From assembly GCA_036927565.1 (NCBI GenBank), contig JAYESD010000009.1, forward strand, positions 24,395,601-24,459,600: a stretch of DNA of 64,000 nucleotides. The letters run 5' to 3'. Below are positions 52,857 through 63,440 of the stretch, one piece after another. The position numbers were made by a program, and so were the translations under genes. A model generated the notes under the pieces. That model was given only the letters and a program-made list of their open reading frames with translations. It made no database searches and had not been told where the DNA came from. The stretch's first letter is position 1. Each line of letters starts with the position of its first letter. This DNA is from Tuctoria greenei (lineage: Eukaryota; Streptophyta; Magnoliopsida; Poales; Poaceae).

Positions 52857-53977
52857 CATCATCCGATGAAGAAGAGATGGCTAGCATAGCCATCGAGAGC
52901 ACGTCCAAGAAATCTACACTCTTCCCTACACTCGGTGCAAGGAAGGGAAATGGCACCTGCCTTATGGCAAAGGAAGTTAAACGCAAGGTAATCATCAAAA
53001 CCCCTTCCGTGCATTCCTACTCTAGCGATGATGAAATAGATAGTGATGATGAGGATATGCTAAATGGACTATATAGGAAAACTGCAACAAAAATGAAATT
53101 TCTACTTGATCAACTTGTTGAGAAGGAGAGGTTAATTCATCGTCAAGAGGACATGATTATCTCCCAAAAGGAGGAGTATGTCGAACTTCACAAACTTCTA
53201 GAGCTTGAAAAGGAGAAAAACAATTCACTAGAGCTTGAGTTAGCTTCAAGCAAGAATGCTTGCTTGGAGTTAACAGACTCAAATGTTGCAATCAAGGACC
53301 AACTTGCTGATCTGATCAAGGTTAACAAGATCCTTGAAGTGCAAGTTGAGTCGCTCAAGCTGAGTGAACCTTCCTCCTCTTCAAATTCACCTTCCCAACC
53401 CACTAAAACTGAGTTTGCTCATATGTGAACATGTAGTAAAACTGACACCAGGTTGAAAGGGAAATCAACCTCCACAAAGGATAAAAATCCTACCCAATGT
53501 GGCATATTTTACAAGGAGAAGATCAACTATGCACATAGTGCATACTTGGTCCAAAGACCTCCAAATGTCAAATATGGCATTGGTTACTCTTATGATGAAA
53601 AGCAGCATGCTGGAAGTCATAAGAATAACAAGGGAACGATTTATTTTGTGAAGGGAAGACCCTCTCAAACTAGTAAGTCGAAGGATAAAAACTTGAACTC
53701 ACACGAATACCGGACCAGTTTGGTTTGTGTCCGGACAAGTCCGGTCATCCGGACAAGTCTGGCCCCCCAGACTAGTCCAATTAATAAACAACAGCAGCTA
53801 TTATTCAAAACCTTTGATGCCTCCTATGTGTTAATGAGAAATAATCTTGGCAATGTCTGTGCTTATTATGTCGGGCCACACCATAGGAACACAAAATCTC
53901 ATGTGTGGGTGCCCAAATGTATTGTAACTAACCTCCAAGGACCCAAGCAAGCTTGGGTACCTAAAACCAAAGCATAA
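52857..53977 (+). pseudogene. F gag, part 2 (coiled coil and C-terminal tail, with motif block in frame)
   Basis: Continues the F gag frame after the G insertion: SSDEEEMASIAIEST, GNGTCLMAKE, a long coiled coil (IHRQEDMIISQKEEYVELHK) and the end GPKQAWVPKTKA. A TGA at 53426-53428 interrupts it. At about 53708-53782 it carries a block absent from the G homologue, encoding RTSLVCVRTSPVIRTSLAP. This block is the translated CGGACAAGTCCGGT motif repeated. The stop at 53975-53977 is followed at once by pol in another frame. Confidence 0.85.
53708..53782. repeat. Motif block inside F gag coding sequence
   Basis: Four copies (CGGACCAGTTTGG, CCGGACAAGTCCGG, CCGGACAAGTCTGG, CAGACTAGTCCAA) lie about 15-23 bp apart. 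They keep the reading frame open. The flanking gag sequence aligns with G on both sides, so the block is an insertion or expansion in F. Confidence 0.85.
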
Positions 53978-53978
53978 T

Positions 53979-56900
53979 GTGTTTTTGCAGGCCTATTCCT
54001 CCGGTGGATCCAAATGGGTGCTAGACAGTGGATGCACCAACCATATGACCGGAGAAAGGAGGACGTTCGTGGAATATGAAGAGAATGAGGATCGAAATGA
54101 GGGCATCTACTTCAGAGGTAATAGTCAAGGAAGGGTGCTTGGTACCGGTAAAATTGCAATATCCTCTGAACACACACTTTCTCATGTTTTACATGTTGAA
54201 TCTTTAGATTATAACCTGCTGTCCATATCTCAACTATGTGACAAAGGTTATAATTGCTTGTTCACTAACGAGGGTGTGACCGTCTCTAGGAGGAGTGATG
54301 GTTCCATTGCATTCAAGGGTATGTTGAAGGGAAAGCTTTACCTTGTTGACTTCAACAAGGATAAAGACAAACTCGACACATGCTTGATTGCTAAAAAACC
54401 AACATGGGTTGGCTATGGCATAGACGGCTAGCGCATGTTGGTATGAGGAATCTTCAAAAACTCCTCAAGGGCGATCACATCCGAGGTTTGAAGGATGTTG
54501 TTTTTGAGAAAGACAGGCCTTGTAGCGCATGCCAAGTCGGGAAGCAAGTTGGAGCACATCATCCTGCAAAGAATGTGATGACTACAACAAGACCGCTCGA
54601 ACTACTTCACATGGACTTGTTTGGTCCAATTGCTTACATAAGCGTCGGCGGTAACAAATACGGTTTAGTTATCATTGATGATTTTTCTCACTTCACCTTG
54701 GTTTTCTTTTTGCATGATAAGTCAGAAACACAAGGAACATTCAACAAGTTCTTCAAGCGAGCTCAAAACAAATTTTCATTGACAATAAAGAGTGTTCGAA
54801 GCGATAATGGCACGGAGTTCAAAAACACACAAGTGGAGGAGTACCTTGATGAAGAGGGCATCAAGCACGAATTTTCAGCACCATACTCGCCACAACAAAA
54901 CGGAGTTGCCAAAAGAAAGAACCGAACACTCATAGAGATGGCAAGAACAATGCTCGATGAGTACAAGACCTCGGATTGATTTTGGGCGGAAGCGATTAAC
55001 ACCACTTGCCACGCCACAAATCGACCTTATCTTCATCGACTACTCAAGAAGACTCCCTATGAGCTACTTACCGGTAACAAACCAAACATTTCATATTTTT
55101 GAGTTTTCGGTTCTCCATGTTATATCCTGAACAAGAAGCCTAGGACTTCAAAGTTCGCTTCGAAGTCCGATGAAGGTTTCCTGCTTGGTTATGATTTGAA
55201 CACTTACGCCTATCGTGTTTTCATCAAGGCCTCCGGACTTGTTGAAGTAGCACGTGACGTAGTGTTCGATGAGACTAATAGCTCCCAAAAGGAGCAAGTT
55301 GATCCATGCGAATTAGGTAAAGAAGAAGCTCCTTGTCAAGCATTTAAAAGAATGGCTCTAGGTGAAGTTCGACCACTAGAGCCACCTTCACACGTACATG
55401 AGGAAAATGAACCACGAGAGGAGACCATCAATCAAGGGGGAGCTTCAACACAAGATCAACCACAAGAGTACGAAGATGATCAAAAAGTCAATGAAGGCAA
55501 CCACTCAGGAGGAGAAGCAAACAATCATGAAGACACAACTCCTCAAGTGCCACACCCAAGAGTACACAAATGCGTCCAAAGGGATCACCCAATTGACACT
55601 ATCATCGGTGACATCCAAAAGGGAGTAACCACTAGATCTCGCATAGCTAACTTTTGTGAGCATTATTCATTTGTATCCTTTTTGGAACCATGCAGGATTG
55701 AGGATGCATTGAAGGATCCGGACTGGGTGGTGGCAATGCAAGAAGAATTGACCAACTTCAAGCGGAACGAGGTGTGGGAACTTGTGGCAAGACCCAATGC
55801 AAACATCGTCGGCACCAAGTGGGTCTTCCGCAACAAACAAGACGAACACGGGGTGGTGAGACTTGTGGCACCAAGTTCCCACACCTCGTTTTGAAACATC
55901 AAGCGGAACGAGGTGTGGGAACTTGTGGCAAGACCCAATGCAAACATCGTCGGCACCAAGTGGGTCTTCCGCAACAAACAAGACGAACACGGGGTGGTGA
56001 CAAGGAACAAGGCACGACTTGTGGCCAAAGGGTACTCAGAAGTCGAAGGTTTGGATTTCGATGAGACTTTTGCTCCAGTAGCTAGGCTTGAATCTATTAG
56101 AATATTACTTGCATATGCTACTCACCATGATTTCAAGCTGTATCAAATGGATGTGAAAAGTGCCTTCCTCAACGGACCGATCAAGGAAGAGGTGTACATG
56201 GAGCAACCACCTGGGTTTGAAGACGAAGAGTTCCCCGACCATGTATTCAAATTGTGTAAGGCTCTCTACGGCCTCAAACAAGCTCCTGGAGCTTGGTATG
56301 AGTGTCTTAGAGATTTCTTAATTGAGAATGGTTTTCAAATTGGCAAAGTAGATTATACATTATTTACAAAGCATTTAGACAATGATCTCTTTATTTGTCA
56401 AATTTATGTTGATGATATAATCTTTGGGTCAACTAATCAATCTTTTTGTGAGGAATTTAGCAAAATCATGACAGACAGGTTTGAAATGTCAATGATGGGA
56501 GAATTAAAATACTTCTTGGGATTCCAAGTGCGGCAACAAAAGGAAGGAACGTTCATAAGCCAAACCAAGTACACGCAGGACATACTTAAGAAGTTTGGCA
56601 TGGACAAGGCAAAGCCCATAAAGACCACCATGGCAACAAATGGCCACTTGGATCTCAATGAAGATGGACCTAACGTCGACCAAAAGGTATATCGCTCCAT
56701 GATTGGATCTCTACTCTATTTATGTGCATCTAGGCCAGATATTATGTTGAGTGTATGTTTTTGTGCAAGATTTCAAGCCAACCCTAAGGAATGTCACTTG
56801 ACAGCCGTAAAAAGGATCTTGAGATATTTAGTTCATACACCCAACCTTGGTCTTTGGTACCCAAAAGGCTCAAAATTCAATCTCATTGGTTACTTTGATG

Positions 56901-57117
56901 CAGATTATGCCGGGTGCAAAGTAGATAGAAAAAGCACAACACATAGACATAAGACATCATTTTTTTTAGAGACCATTCCATGAAAGGGGATATAACCATC
57001 TCACATGTAAACACCCAAAAGCAATTGGCCGACATATTCACCAAGCCACTTGATGAAAAGCATTTTTGCGAACTCCGAAATGAACTAAATATCCTTGATG
57101 CTCGGAGTGTGGCTTGA
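53979..57117 (+). pseudogene. F pol: protease, integrase, RT; RNase H core deleted
   Basis: Protease WVLDSGCTNHMTGE is followed by the pre-integrase region. A frameshift in an A-run near 54397 precedes WHRRLAHVGMRNLQ (zinc-finger His), then the cysteines CSAC, HMDLFGP (first Asp) and SDNGTEF (second Asp). At the third catalytic position NGVAKRKNRT has Lys where NGVVERKNRT is usual. TGA codons lie at 54977 and about 55101. In RT a segment of about 100 bp is duplicated with a small inverted copy between (55757-56000), introducing a TGA. The YVDD box is intact (CQIYVDDIIFGS). RNase H is cut after CKVDRKST by a deletion of about 245 bp relative to G. The terminal part (KQLADIFTKPLDEK) follows in another frame and ends at 57115-57117. 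Confidence 0.9.
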
Positions 57118-58090
57118 AAAGTTGCATACCTGTATGAATTCTTCAAAAATGTTGATTGAATTGTGAAAATCATCTCTCTCAATTCTTCTCAAAAAACTAT
57201 GTCAATTACTAGATCTTGATGAATTATGATCATTATTTGATTGTTGTATGCTTACTGGTCAAATTCATCAAGATTAATTGATTTGCCCCTCTATTCTCTA
57301 TTTATGAACCTTCAAATATATATGAATGGGCTATGCAAATTTCTCCTGGTGACCACGGACTAGTCCGTGGTTACCCGGACTAGTCCGCCCATGCAGACTA
57401 GTCCGCTGAGTGCCGGTTAGGCCGGAATAGTCCGATAGACCACGGACTAGTCCGATATAGCTCTCTGGATGAGTTCGGACTAGTCCGGTTATCTCCGGAC
57501 TTGTCCAATTTTTTGTGTCCATAACCCTAGCCGCCACCAGACCCTAATTCCTCTCATCCCAACTCTTGCTCACGCACTCTCTCTCTCTCTTGCACTCAAG
57601 CTCCCAAGGCGATTCCTTGCTCCCTCCATAAAAAAGGTCCTCATTTTGGCAGAAATCAAGCTTGACCTCGTGCGGATTGAAGCTAGCGGACTTGTCCGGG
57701 CTCCAACCCCCTAATCTTAAAGCTTCAATCAATTTCTTCAGTAATTTTCTCCCAAACCCTAGAAATCTTGTTTTTCTCCATTGTTGATTGAATAGCCTAG
57801 CATCTTTCACTATATTCATGCTTCCTTGATGTACTACGTGTATGCTAGACTTATAGTGCATTAGGAATCAGTTTTTGTCCAAACCGTTAGGTTTTTGAGG
57901 CACCGGACTAGTCCGATCCATGCACGGACAAGTCCGCTACCCCGGACTAGTCCGTGCCTGTGCACCGGACAAGTCCAATGTTTTTGAACCTAAAACCTAA
58001 TTCCTCAATTCCTCAATGCAATTCCTTGCTATCTTTTCATACCTATTCCTTGTATCACTCATCATCATTCTTGCAAATCATTCTCAGATC
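57118..58090. other. F pol/extra-ORF gap with motif copies
   Basis: No coding domain. Motif copies at 57353-57515 (about seven, including CGGACTAGTCCGTGG at 57356) and 57903-57978 (four copies, starts 18-23 bp apart), plus one at 57688. The second cluster lies about 110-190 bp upstream of the extra-ORF ATG, the same relative place as 46285-46362 in G. A CT-rich run (CTCTCTCTCTCTTGC) is at 57577-57592. Confidence 0.6.
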
Positions 58091-59651
58091 ATGTCGAGCA
58101 CAAACGATGAAATCTCCGACTTTGAGGCCGAGATGGACCACGAGGTGGCACCTCGTACCTCGACGGGTCATGGCAAGAAGCGCCAAGAAAGACCCTCCGA
58201 GCCTACTCCCTCCCCTCCTCAGGTTTGAAGGAAGGTGCTAGCAAAGAAGCTAGTTTCCAAGGCAGCCGCATCATCAAGTGGCCCTCGCCAAGCAAAGGGT
58301 AAGGGCAAAGGGATAGCAACGGGTCCAATTGGCCCTTTGAAGTTGCATGCTCCCAGGGAAGGGGTCCGTGACCCCACTGAAGAGAAATTCAATGGCAAGG
58401 GCAGTGACTCGGCGGCAAAACTCAGAAGCATCGACTGGTATGGCTGGCCGAAGCAAGCTGTAGATGGAAGGTTCTGGTGCAACTTCCATGCTGACTTCTA
58501 CATATTGGTATACTTGCCAATGAAGACACCGGTGGTGCGCAGTCAGTGGATTGACTGGGCACACCTTGAGAGGAAGAAATGCTCCGCATTTGATGAAGTC
58601 ATTGCGGCAGCTGAAATACATGGCTTGAAAGACCTCTTTTCCTTCAAGTGCAACTGGAATGATGAAGTGGTGGCTCAATTCAATGCCACCTGCCACTTTG
58701 CAAGCGATGAGGAAGAAAGAGTGACTTGGATGACTCATGGATCAAAGTACACTATAACATATGAGGAGTTTGCTAGGATGCTGCATCTTGACACTTCAAG
58801 AAATGATAATGTGGTCATTCACAATGTTGGTGTCATCGACAAGGAGAGGATGAAGTTTCTCTATGAGCCAAACTCAAAGTTCGTTCCTCCTTCCACAAAG
58901 AACATGTAGCCATTCTTTGTGGTGCTAAACCGAGTCTTGAGGAAGACCATTGCCCCTAAGGATGGGGATGCAGGGAGTGTACAAGGGTACCTCCGGACCC
59001 TAATGAGAATCATAAGCAAGAACAGAAAGTTTGATGTGTTTGACTACATATGGAATGATATGGTCAACATCTCTAGCACCCCCAACAGGTCATGTGGCTA
59101 TGCTCCCTATCTCATGTTTATGATTGAGAAAGTCACATGGATTGAGTTTGTAAAGGACATGGAGCATACTCCTTTGAGGCCTCTGAAGCCTCAACCAGTG
59201 AATGTCCAAGCTGCTCCCTCTCCGGCCTCCAGTCCCGAGGCACCAGCAAGATCAAGATAAGGTGCTAGAACTGTCCCTACTTCTAGGGAAGCCCCTCAGC
59301 GAGGATCAGCTAGTAGGATCCTCAAGTATCTGGCTGCCATATTCTCCTCCTGCAAGAAGGCCGAAGTGACGGCCCATAAACTCAACCAGAAGAGAAAGGA
59401 GGACATGATGTACATAAAGGCCATCGTGAAGCAAATCTGCCAAAAGCTGGAGATCGACCCCATTGGATCTCCAGTGATTTTTGAGGACTCTGACCCGGAC
59501 TTCACTGAGCTCGCGCCCTTGAACCCCTCCGAGCTTGCCTACTTTGGCATTGGGGATCGAGTGGCTCCGTTCCTCCTCCTTCTCCTCCTCACCAAGCTGA
59601 AGATGAAGATGACGAAGACGATGATGAGAGGACCGACAGTGAAGAGTGAAG
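58091..59651 (+). pseudogene. Extra ORF (env-position) of F, three stops
   Basis: Starts MSSTNDEISDFEAEMDHE at 58091. The frame carries TGA at 58226-58228, TAG at 58907-58909 (AAG in G) and TAA at 59258-59260. The central domain parallels G: FWCNFHADFYILVYLPMK, VTWMTHGSKYTITYEEFARM, LRKTIAPKDGDAGS and NRSCGYAPYLMFMIEKVT. The C-terminal domain (ILKYLAAIFSSCKKAEV, QICQKLEIDPIGSP) ends in an acidic tail that needs a frameshift near 59560. The TAA sits at the same alignment position as the TAG of the G copy. No membrane or signal sequence supports a true envelope. Confidence 0.78.
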
Positions 59652-60092
59652 ACCCTAGGACCCTCCTCTCCTTCTTTTTGGTGTCTTGATGCCAAAGGGG
59701 GAGAGATTGAGGGGGAGTCTTAGCTTTAGCTATAGGGAGAGATCTCTTTTTATCTATCTTTGTGATTGTAATGATTTAACGTTGTTTCTAAGTTAACTTT
59801 GGTTCTGTGATGCAATGCTTACTTAATTTGAGAAATATTTGTTAAAATCTGTAATTTTGCTCCTCAAATGACATATGTGCTTTGTTTTGGTTGACTAATG
59901 TAAATTATGCCACTCTCAATGTATTAATGTACTTAATTATGCATCCCACCATAAAGAATGCACATATGGATAATTCTTTCACTGCTTGATGTATTTTTGA
60001 TTCATATGTGCATACTTTATGAAAATCTCAATTTTTTGTCATAATTTGTGAAATCTCAATTGGTTGTCATCAATCACCAAAAAGGGGGAGAT
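59652..60092 (+). other. F 3' non-coding gap and polypurine tract
   Basis: AT-rich untranslated sequence without a domain. It ends in AAAGGGGGAGAT (60081-60092) immediately before the 3' LTR start, the characteristic polypurine tract of SIRE/Maximus elements. An earlier purine run (AAAGGGGGAGAGATTGAGGG, 59693-59712) resembles a second, upstream tract. Confidence 0.75.
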
Positions 60093-60351
60093 TGAAAGTG
60101 CATCTAGGACTCCCTTGTGGGTTTTGGATGATTTATGACAAGCAATTGGAATCCTAACCTCTTTGTTGAGATGAATGCAGGCCCATAATAGAAAAATGAG
60201 AAAAATACCAAAAAGAAGGGATGAAGAGGAGCAAAGCGAAAATGAGCTCAAGGAAAAAGAGTAGCAGATTATTGTGCATGGAGTGTGTTAAGGAAACACA
60301 CCCCAAGAGCTCAATGATAATTAAACACACACATTGCACAGAGTTTCAAAG

Positions 60352-60820
60352 GACCGGACTAGTCTGATAACCTTTCTGCACCAGATCGGACAAGTCCGAT
60401 ATCTGTCGGACTAGTCCGATATCTTTCTGACTAGAATCGGACTAGTCCTCCCCAGTGCGGACTAGTCCTCAAAACACTACACGAGTCACACAAAGTAGGA
60501 CAAGTCCGTTATCAACCGGACTAGTCCGATATCCTTTCTGATCCACTTCGGACAAGTCCGATATTCACACGGACTAGTCCGAAAAACCCACTGATCTAAA
60601 TCGGACAAGTCCTCCAAGTGCGGACTTGTCATCCAACACACTTAGGGTTTCACATGTCCGGACAAGTCCGATGGACATCGGACTAGTCTGAAGATTTCCA
60701 GTAGCGAAATCGGACAAGTCCGTTTTCAGCCGGACTAGTCCTATATTTCGGGACACTTAGGGTTTGCAACACACAGCACACCAGACTAGTCCGGTGACCA
60801 CCACGGACTAGTACGAACTT
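60352..60820. repeat. CGGACTAGTCCG motif array in F 3' LTR
   Basis: About seventeen copies. Relative to the 5' LTR one copy with its 8-bp linker (20 bp in all) is missing at the left end. Confidence 0.9.
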
Positions 60821-60853
60821 TCTGAACCCTAACGGTAACTTTTAGAAATCCCA

Positions 60854-60862
60854 TATAAATAG
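60854..60862 (+). promoter_or_regulatory. TATA box of F 3' LTR
   Basis: TATAAATAG, followed by AGGTGCAC, lies just downstream of the motif array. The array therefore occupies the enhancer position of the LTR. Confidence 0.7.
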
Positions 60863-61629
60863 AGGTGCACAGCCCAATTTTACAATCTCTCAAACCCTAG
60901 CGCCGTCACACCTCCCAAGAGCCTCAAAAATGACCTCTCTCCACGAAATTAAGTGCAACATCGTCCAATCCTTTGAGGATTCACTCTAAACCATTGGAGA
61001 GACACTTGCAACACCACATTGAGCTCTTGGTTTGATTCTCTAACACACTCCTGTGTTTCAATTGTAACTTTTGAGTGTGTTTTCGGTGGTATTGTGTTTT
61101 GTAATCTAAGGGAGCTCTCAACGTGTGAGAACGCCCCTTGAATTCGGTTATTCACCCTTTGTGGTTAGTGGAAGAGGATTGGCCATCGTGGCGATCCAAC
61201 GAGGGTAGGGTTGGAGAAGACCCGATCCTTTTATGGACTCCTCAACATGGACGTAGGTTGCCTTTGTGGTAGCCGAACCATGGGATAAATCGTTGTGTCT
61301 TGTTTTAGTGTTCATCATTCTAATTAATCAACTCAATCTAGGGTTTCATACACATTGTTCATATTACGTTAAATTGTTGAACATAAGACTTAATTGTGAT
61401 ATAATCCAGTATATAACTGTTAAACTGTTGGTTGATTCTATATTTCCGCTGTACACATAAAAGAATCAAACCAATCAATCAAGTTTAATCAACTTAGTCC
61501 GTGAACACCGGACTAGTACGCACTTTACCGGACTAGTCCGATATCTCTGGTATTGAACTGGTTGTTGAGTGTTGCAGGATCTGACAATTTTCAAAAAGGC
61601 CTATTCAACCCCCTCTAGGCCTACATTCA

Positions 61630-62680
61630 GAGTGCAGTAGCGTTCAAACGGCACCCCCTTCCACCAGCGGGAGGGCAAGCAGAAGGTCGACCCCAAGGTA
61701 ACGACGACGAGGAGATGGATTACCAAAAGCAGGAACAAGCCGTCAAGGTGGTCCACCAAGACAAGGACTCAGACGCCAGCATCAACCACGAGCGCCGCAA
61801 GACTCTCCACTTAATATTCGGGGAGGGGGCGGGGTCTTGGGATCCCGCAACCTGGAACGCGGTCAAGACCCTGCGTCGATGAGTGGCTTCAATAGTCCTC
61901 GCTCCAACTCCAACACTACACCACAAGTGGAAGGAGATGCCAATCAGCTTCGACGCCTCCGACTGCTATAAGAACATGGCAGGAGTCTGGATCCTAGCTC
62001 CCTTGGTCGCCCCCATCATTGCCAACATCAAGCTCCACTACGTCTTGATAGATGGCAGGGCTGGCCTCAACCTCATTAGCCGCGCGGACTTCGACCAGCG
62101 GGAGATCCCGATGTCCAAGCTCACCCCCTGGAGCCCGTTCTCGTGGCTGGGGCAAGAGAACATCATCCTGTACGGCAACATCAACCTCCAGTTGTCTTTT
62201 GGGACACAAGAGAACTATAGGATCGAGAGCATCCTGTTCAACATCGCAGACGTCAGCCTCCCCTTCAATGCCATCATCGGCGGGCCCATCCTATATTGAT
62301 TCAGGGTGGTAGCCCACTACGGCTACCTTGTCCTGAAGAAGTCGACCCCCTCCAGTGTCCTCAGGATCCGCAGAGATGGCACTACCACGGTGTTAGCCTT
62401 GGAAATGCTCCAAGCCCTCACAGCAAACCCAGCACCAGCCGAGGGCAGCACTAAGCAAAGTCAGCCTCCGTCGATCTCGCGCCAGCGCGGCTCACCTGAA
62501 GCACCCCGTCTGTAGCCTTCCGACAGCACTGACGCTCCCGTCAAAGCTTTAAAGATCAGTTTCGGCTCTGCTCAGACCACCCGCAAGGCGGGGCCAAGGC
62601 AGAAAGTAGGTTGCCCGCTCATCGCCCCACTGGTAGCTATCAACGACAAGTTTCTCGGCAACCGTCACAGCTATCCTTGA
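61630..62680 (+). pseudogene. D-right gag end and protease region (Tat/RIRE2-like)
   Basis: Continues the D-right element after F, starting with the right GAGTG duplication. One frame from 61715 to 62515 carries TGA codons at about 61878 and 62297. Recognisable wording: RRKTLHLIFGEGAGSW, WKEMPISFDASDC, VLIDGRAGLNLIS (retropepsin site, D-G-R where D-G/S-G is expected), LSFGTQENYRIESI, PFNAIIGGPILY and VAHYGYLVLKK. These match the protease region of Tat-type grass elements. RT does not follow; non-coding repeats begin at about 62681. Confidence 0.75.
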
Positions 62681-63440
62681 TGCATTGAGCACCCCCATAT
62701 GTTAATATTAGCTTAGTAGGACCGTGTAAAGGTTTTCATAGAGTCTAGGAGCAACATTTAGGATAACCAAGCTTCAGGAGGGTCAGGTCCAGAGTTCACA
62801 ATCAGCTTAGCCTGGTCTCGAACCCTATGCCTATGTACGCTGCCCCCTTGACATCTGGAAGCAAGCAGTTGCCCTCTTTTTTAAAAGTCTGTCTCCTCCT
62901 ATGAATATTGATATAAAAGAATCACTGTCTTACTTCATGTTTCAATAACAATGTTCAATTAATTACGCGCTTATTTCATGATCAACCATGCTAGACTCGT
63001 TTATTGTATATTGCCTTCATATACACAGTTGTACACTTTGTGTATCACCCTTGCTGGAGTCGTGCAATCCTACTGCAGGCAGGCTTGCTTGACATACCTG
63101 CAATGTGTGAGGGGTTCTCGCGGCTGCCCCCACCGTTGGAGTTCTGTGAAGCCAGATGGCCTCCCAGGAAAAGTCTGAGCCAAGCCGCAGGTCCAGGGTG
63201 TGTGAACTGCTTAGCCTTGTCCTGTACCCTAAGCACGCACACCCTGCCTCTCAACATTGCAGACGAGTACTAGGGGCCGGAAAGATCACACCCTAAGGAC
63301 GGCACGAGACGGACCCCAAAGCACTAACGTATTGAATTACCCAAGCCCCATGTGTCAACTCAGGACAGTAAGACATGACAAGGCTAAGGATGAGGAACAG
63401 GTAAAACCGGCGAGCAAACTAGTCCCTCCTTTATCGTGTG
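62681..63440. other. Non-coding D-family repeats, no gene
   Basis: The block at 63040-63270 aligns as reverse complement with 22860-23010 (CCTGCAATGTGTGAGG, CCCTAAGCACGCACACCCTG). The block at 62797-62850 (CAGCTTAGCCTGGTCTCGAA) matches the CTTAG repeat family at 23224-23560, also inverted. Orientation agrees with D-right being plus and D-left minus. Confidence 0.6.

Larger units (their letters stand above)
39975..61629 (+). mobile_element. SIRE/Maximus-type Ty1/copia element F, split by element G
   Basis: Order: 5' LTR, iMet primer-binding site, gag (interrupted by G at 42854/52857), protease, integrase, RT, RNase H remnant, non-coding gap, extra ORF, polypurine tract and 3' LTR. Without G it is about 11.7 kb, a usual length for this lineage. 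A perfect 5-bp target duplication flanks it. The two LTRs differ by several indels and many substitutions, so it is older than G. Numerous stops and two sizeable rearrangements make it inactive. Confidence 0.92.
60093..61629 (+). repeat. F 3' LTR, 1537 bp
   Basis: Runs TGAAAGTGC to TACATTCA and is followed by GAGTG. Contains the motif array at 60352-60820, an intact TATA box, and two more motif copies near 61508-61540. Confidence 0.9.

Noticed and set aside
55663..56028. Minus-strand frames with an internal repeat opposite F RT
   Set aside because: They mirror the duplicated RT segment on the other strand and have no independent support.
57577..57592. CT microsatellite as a functional element
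   Set aside because: A short CT run in an untranslated gap; too short and too common to support a call.
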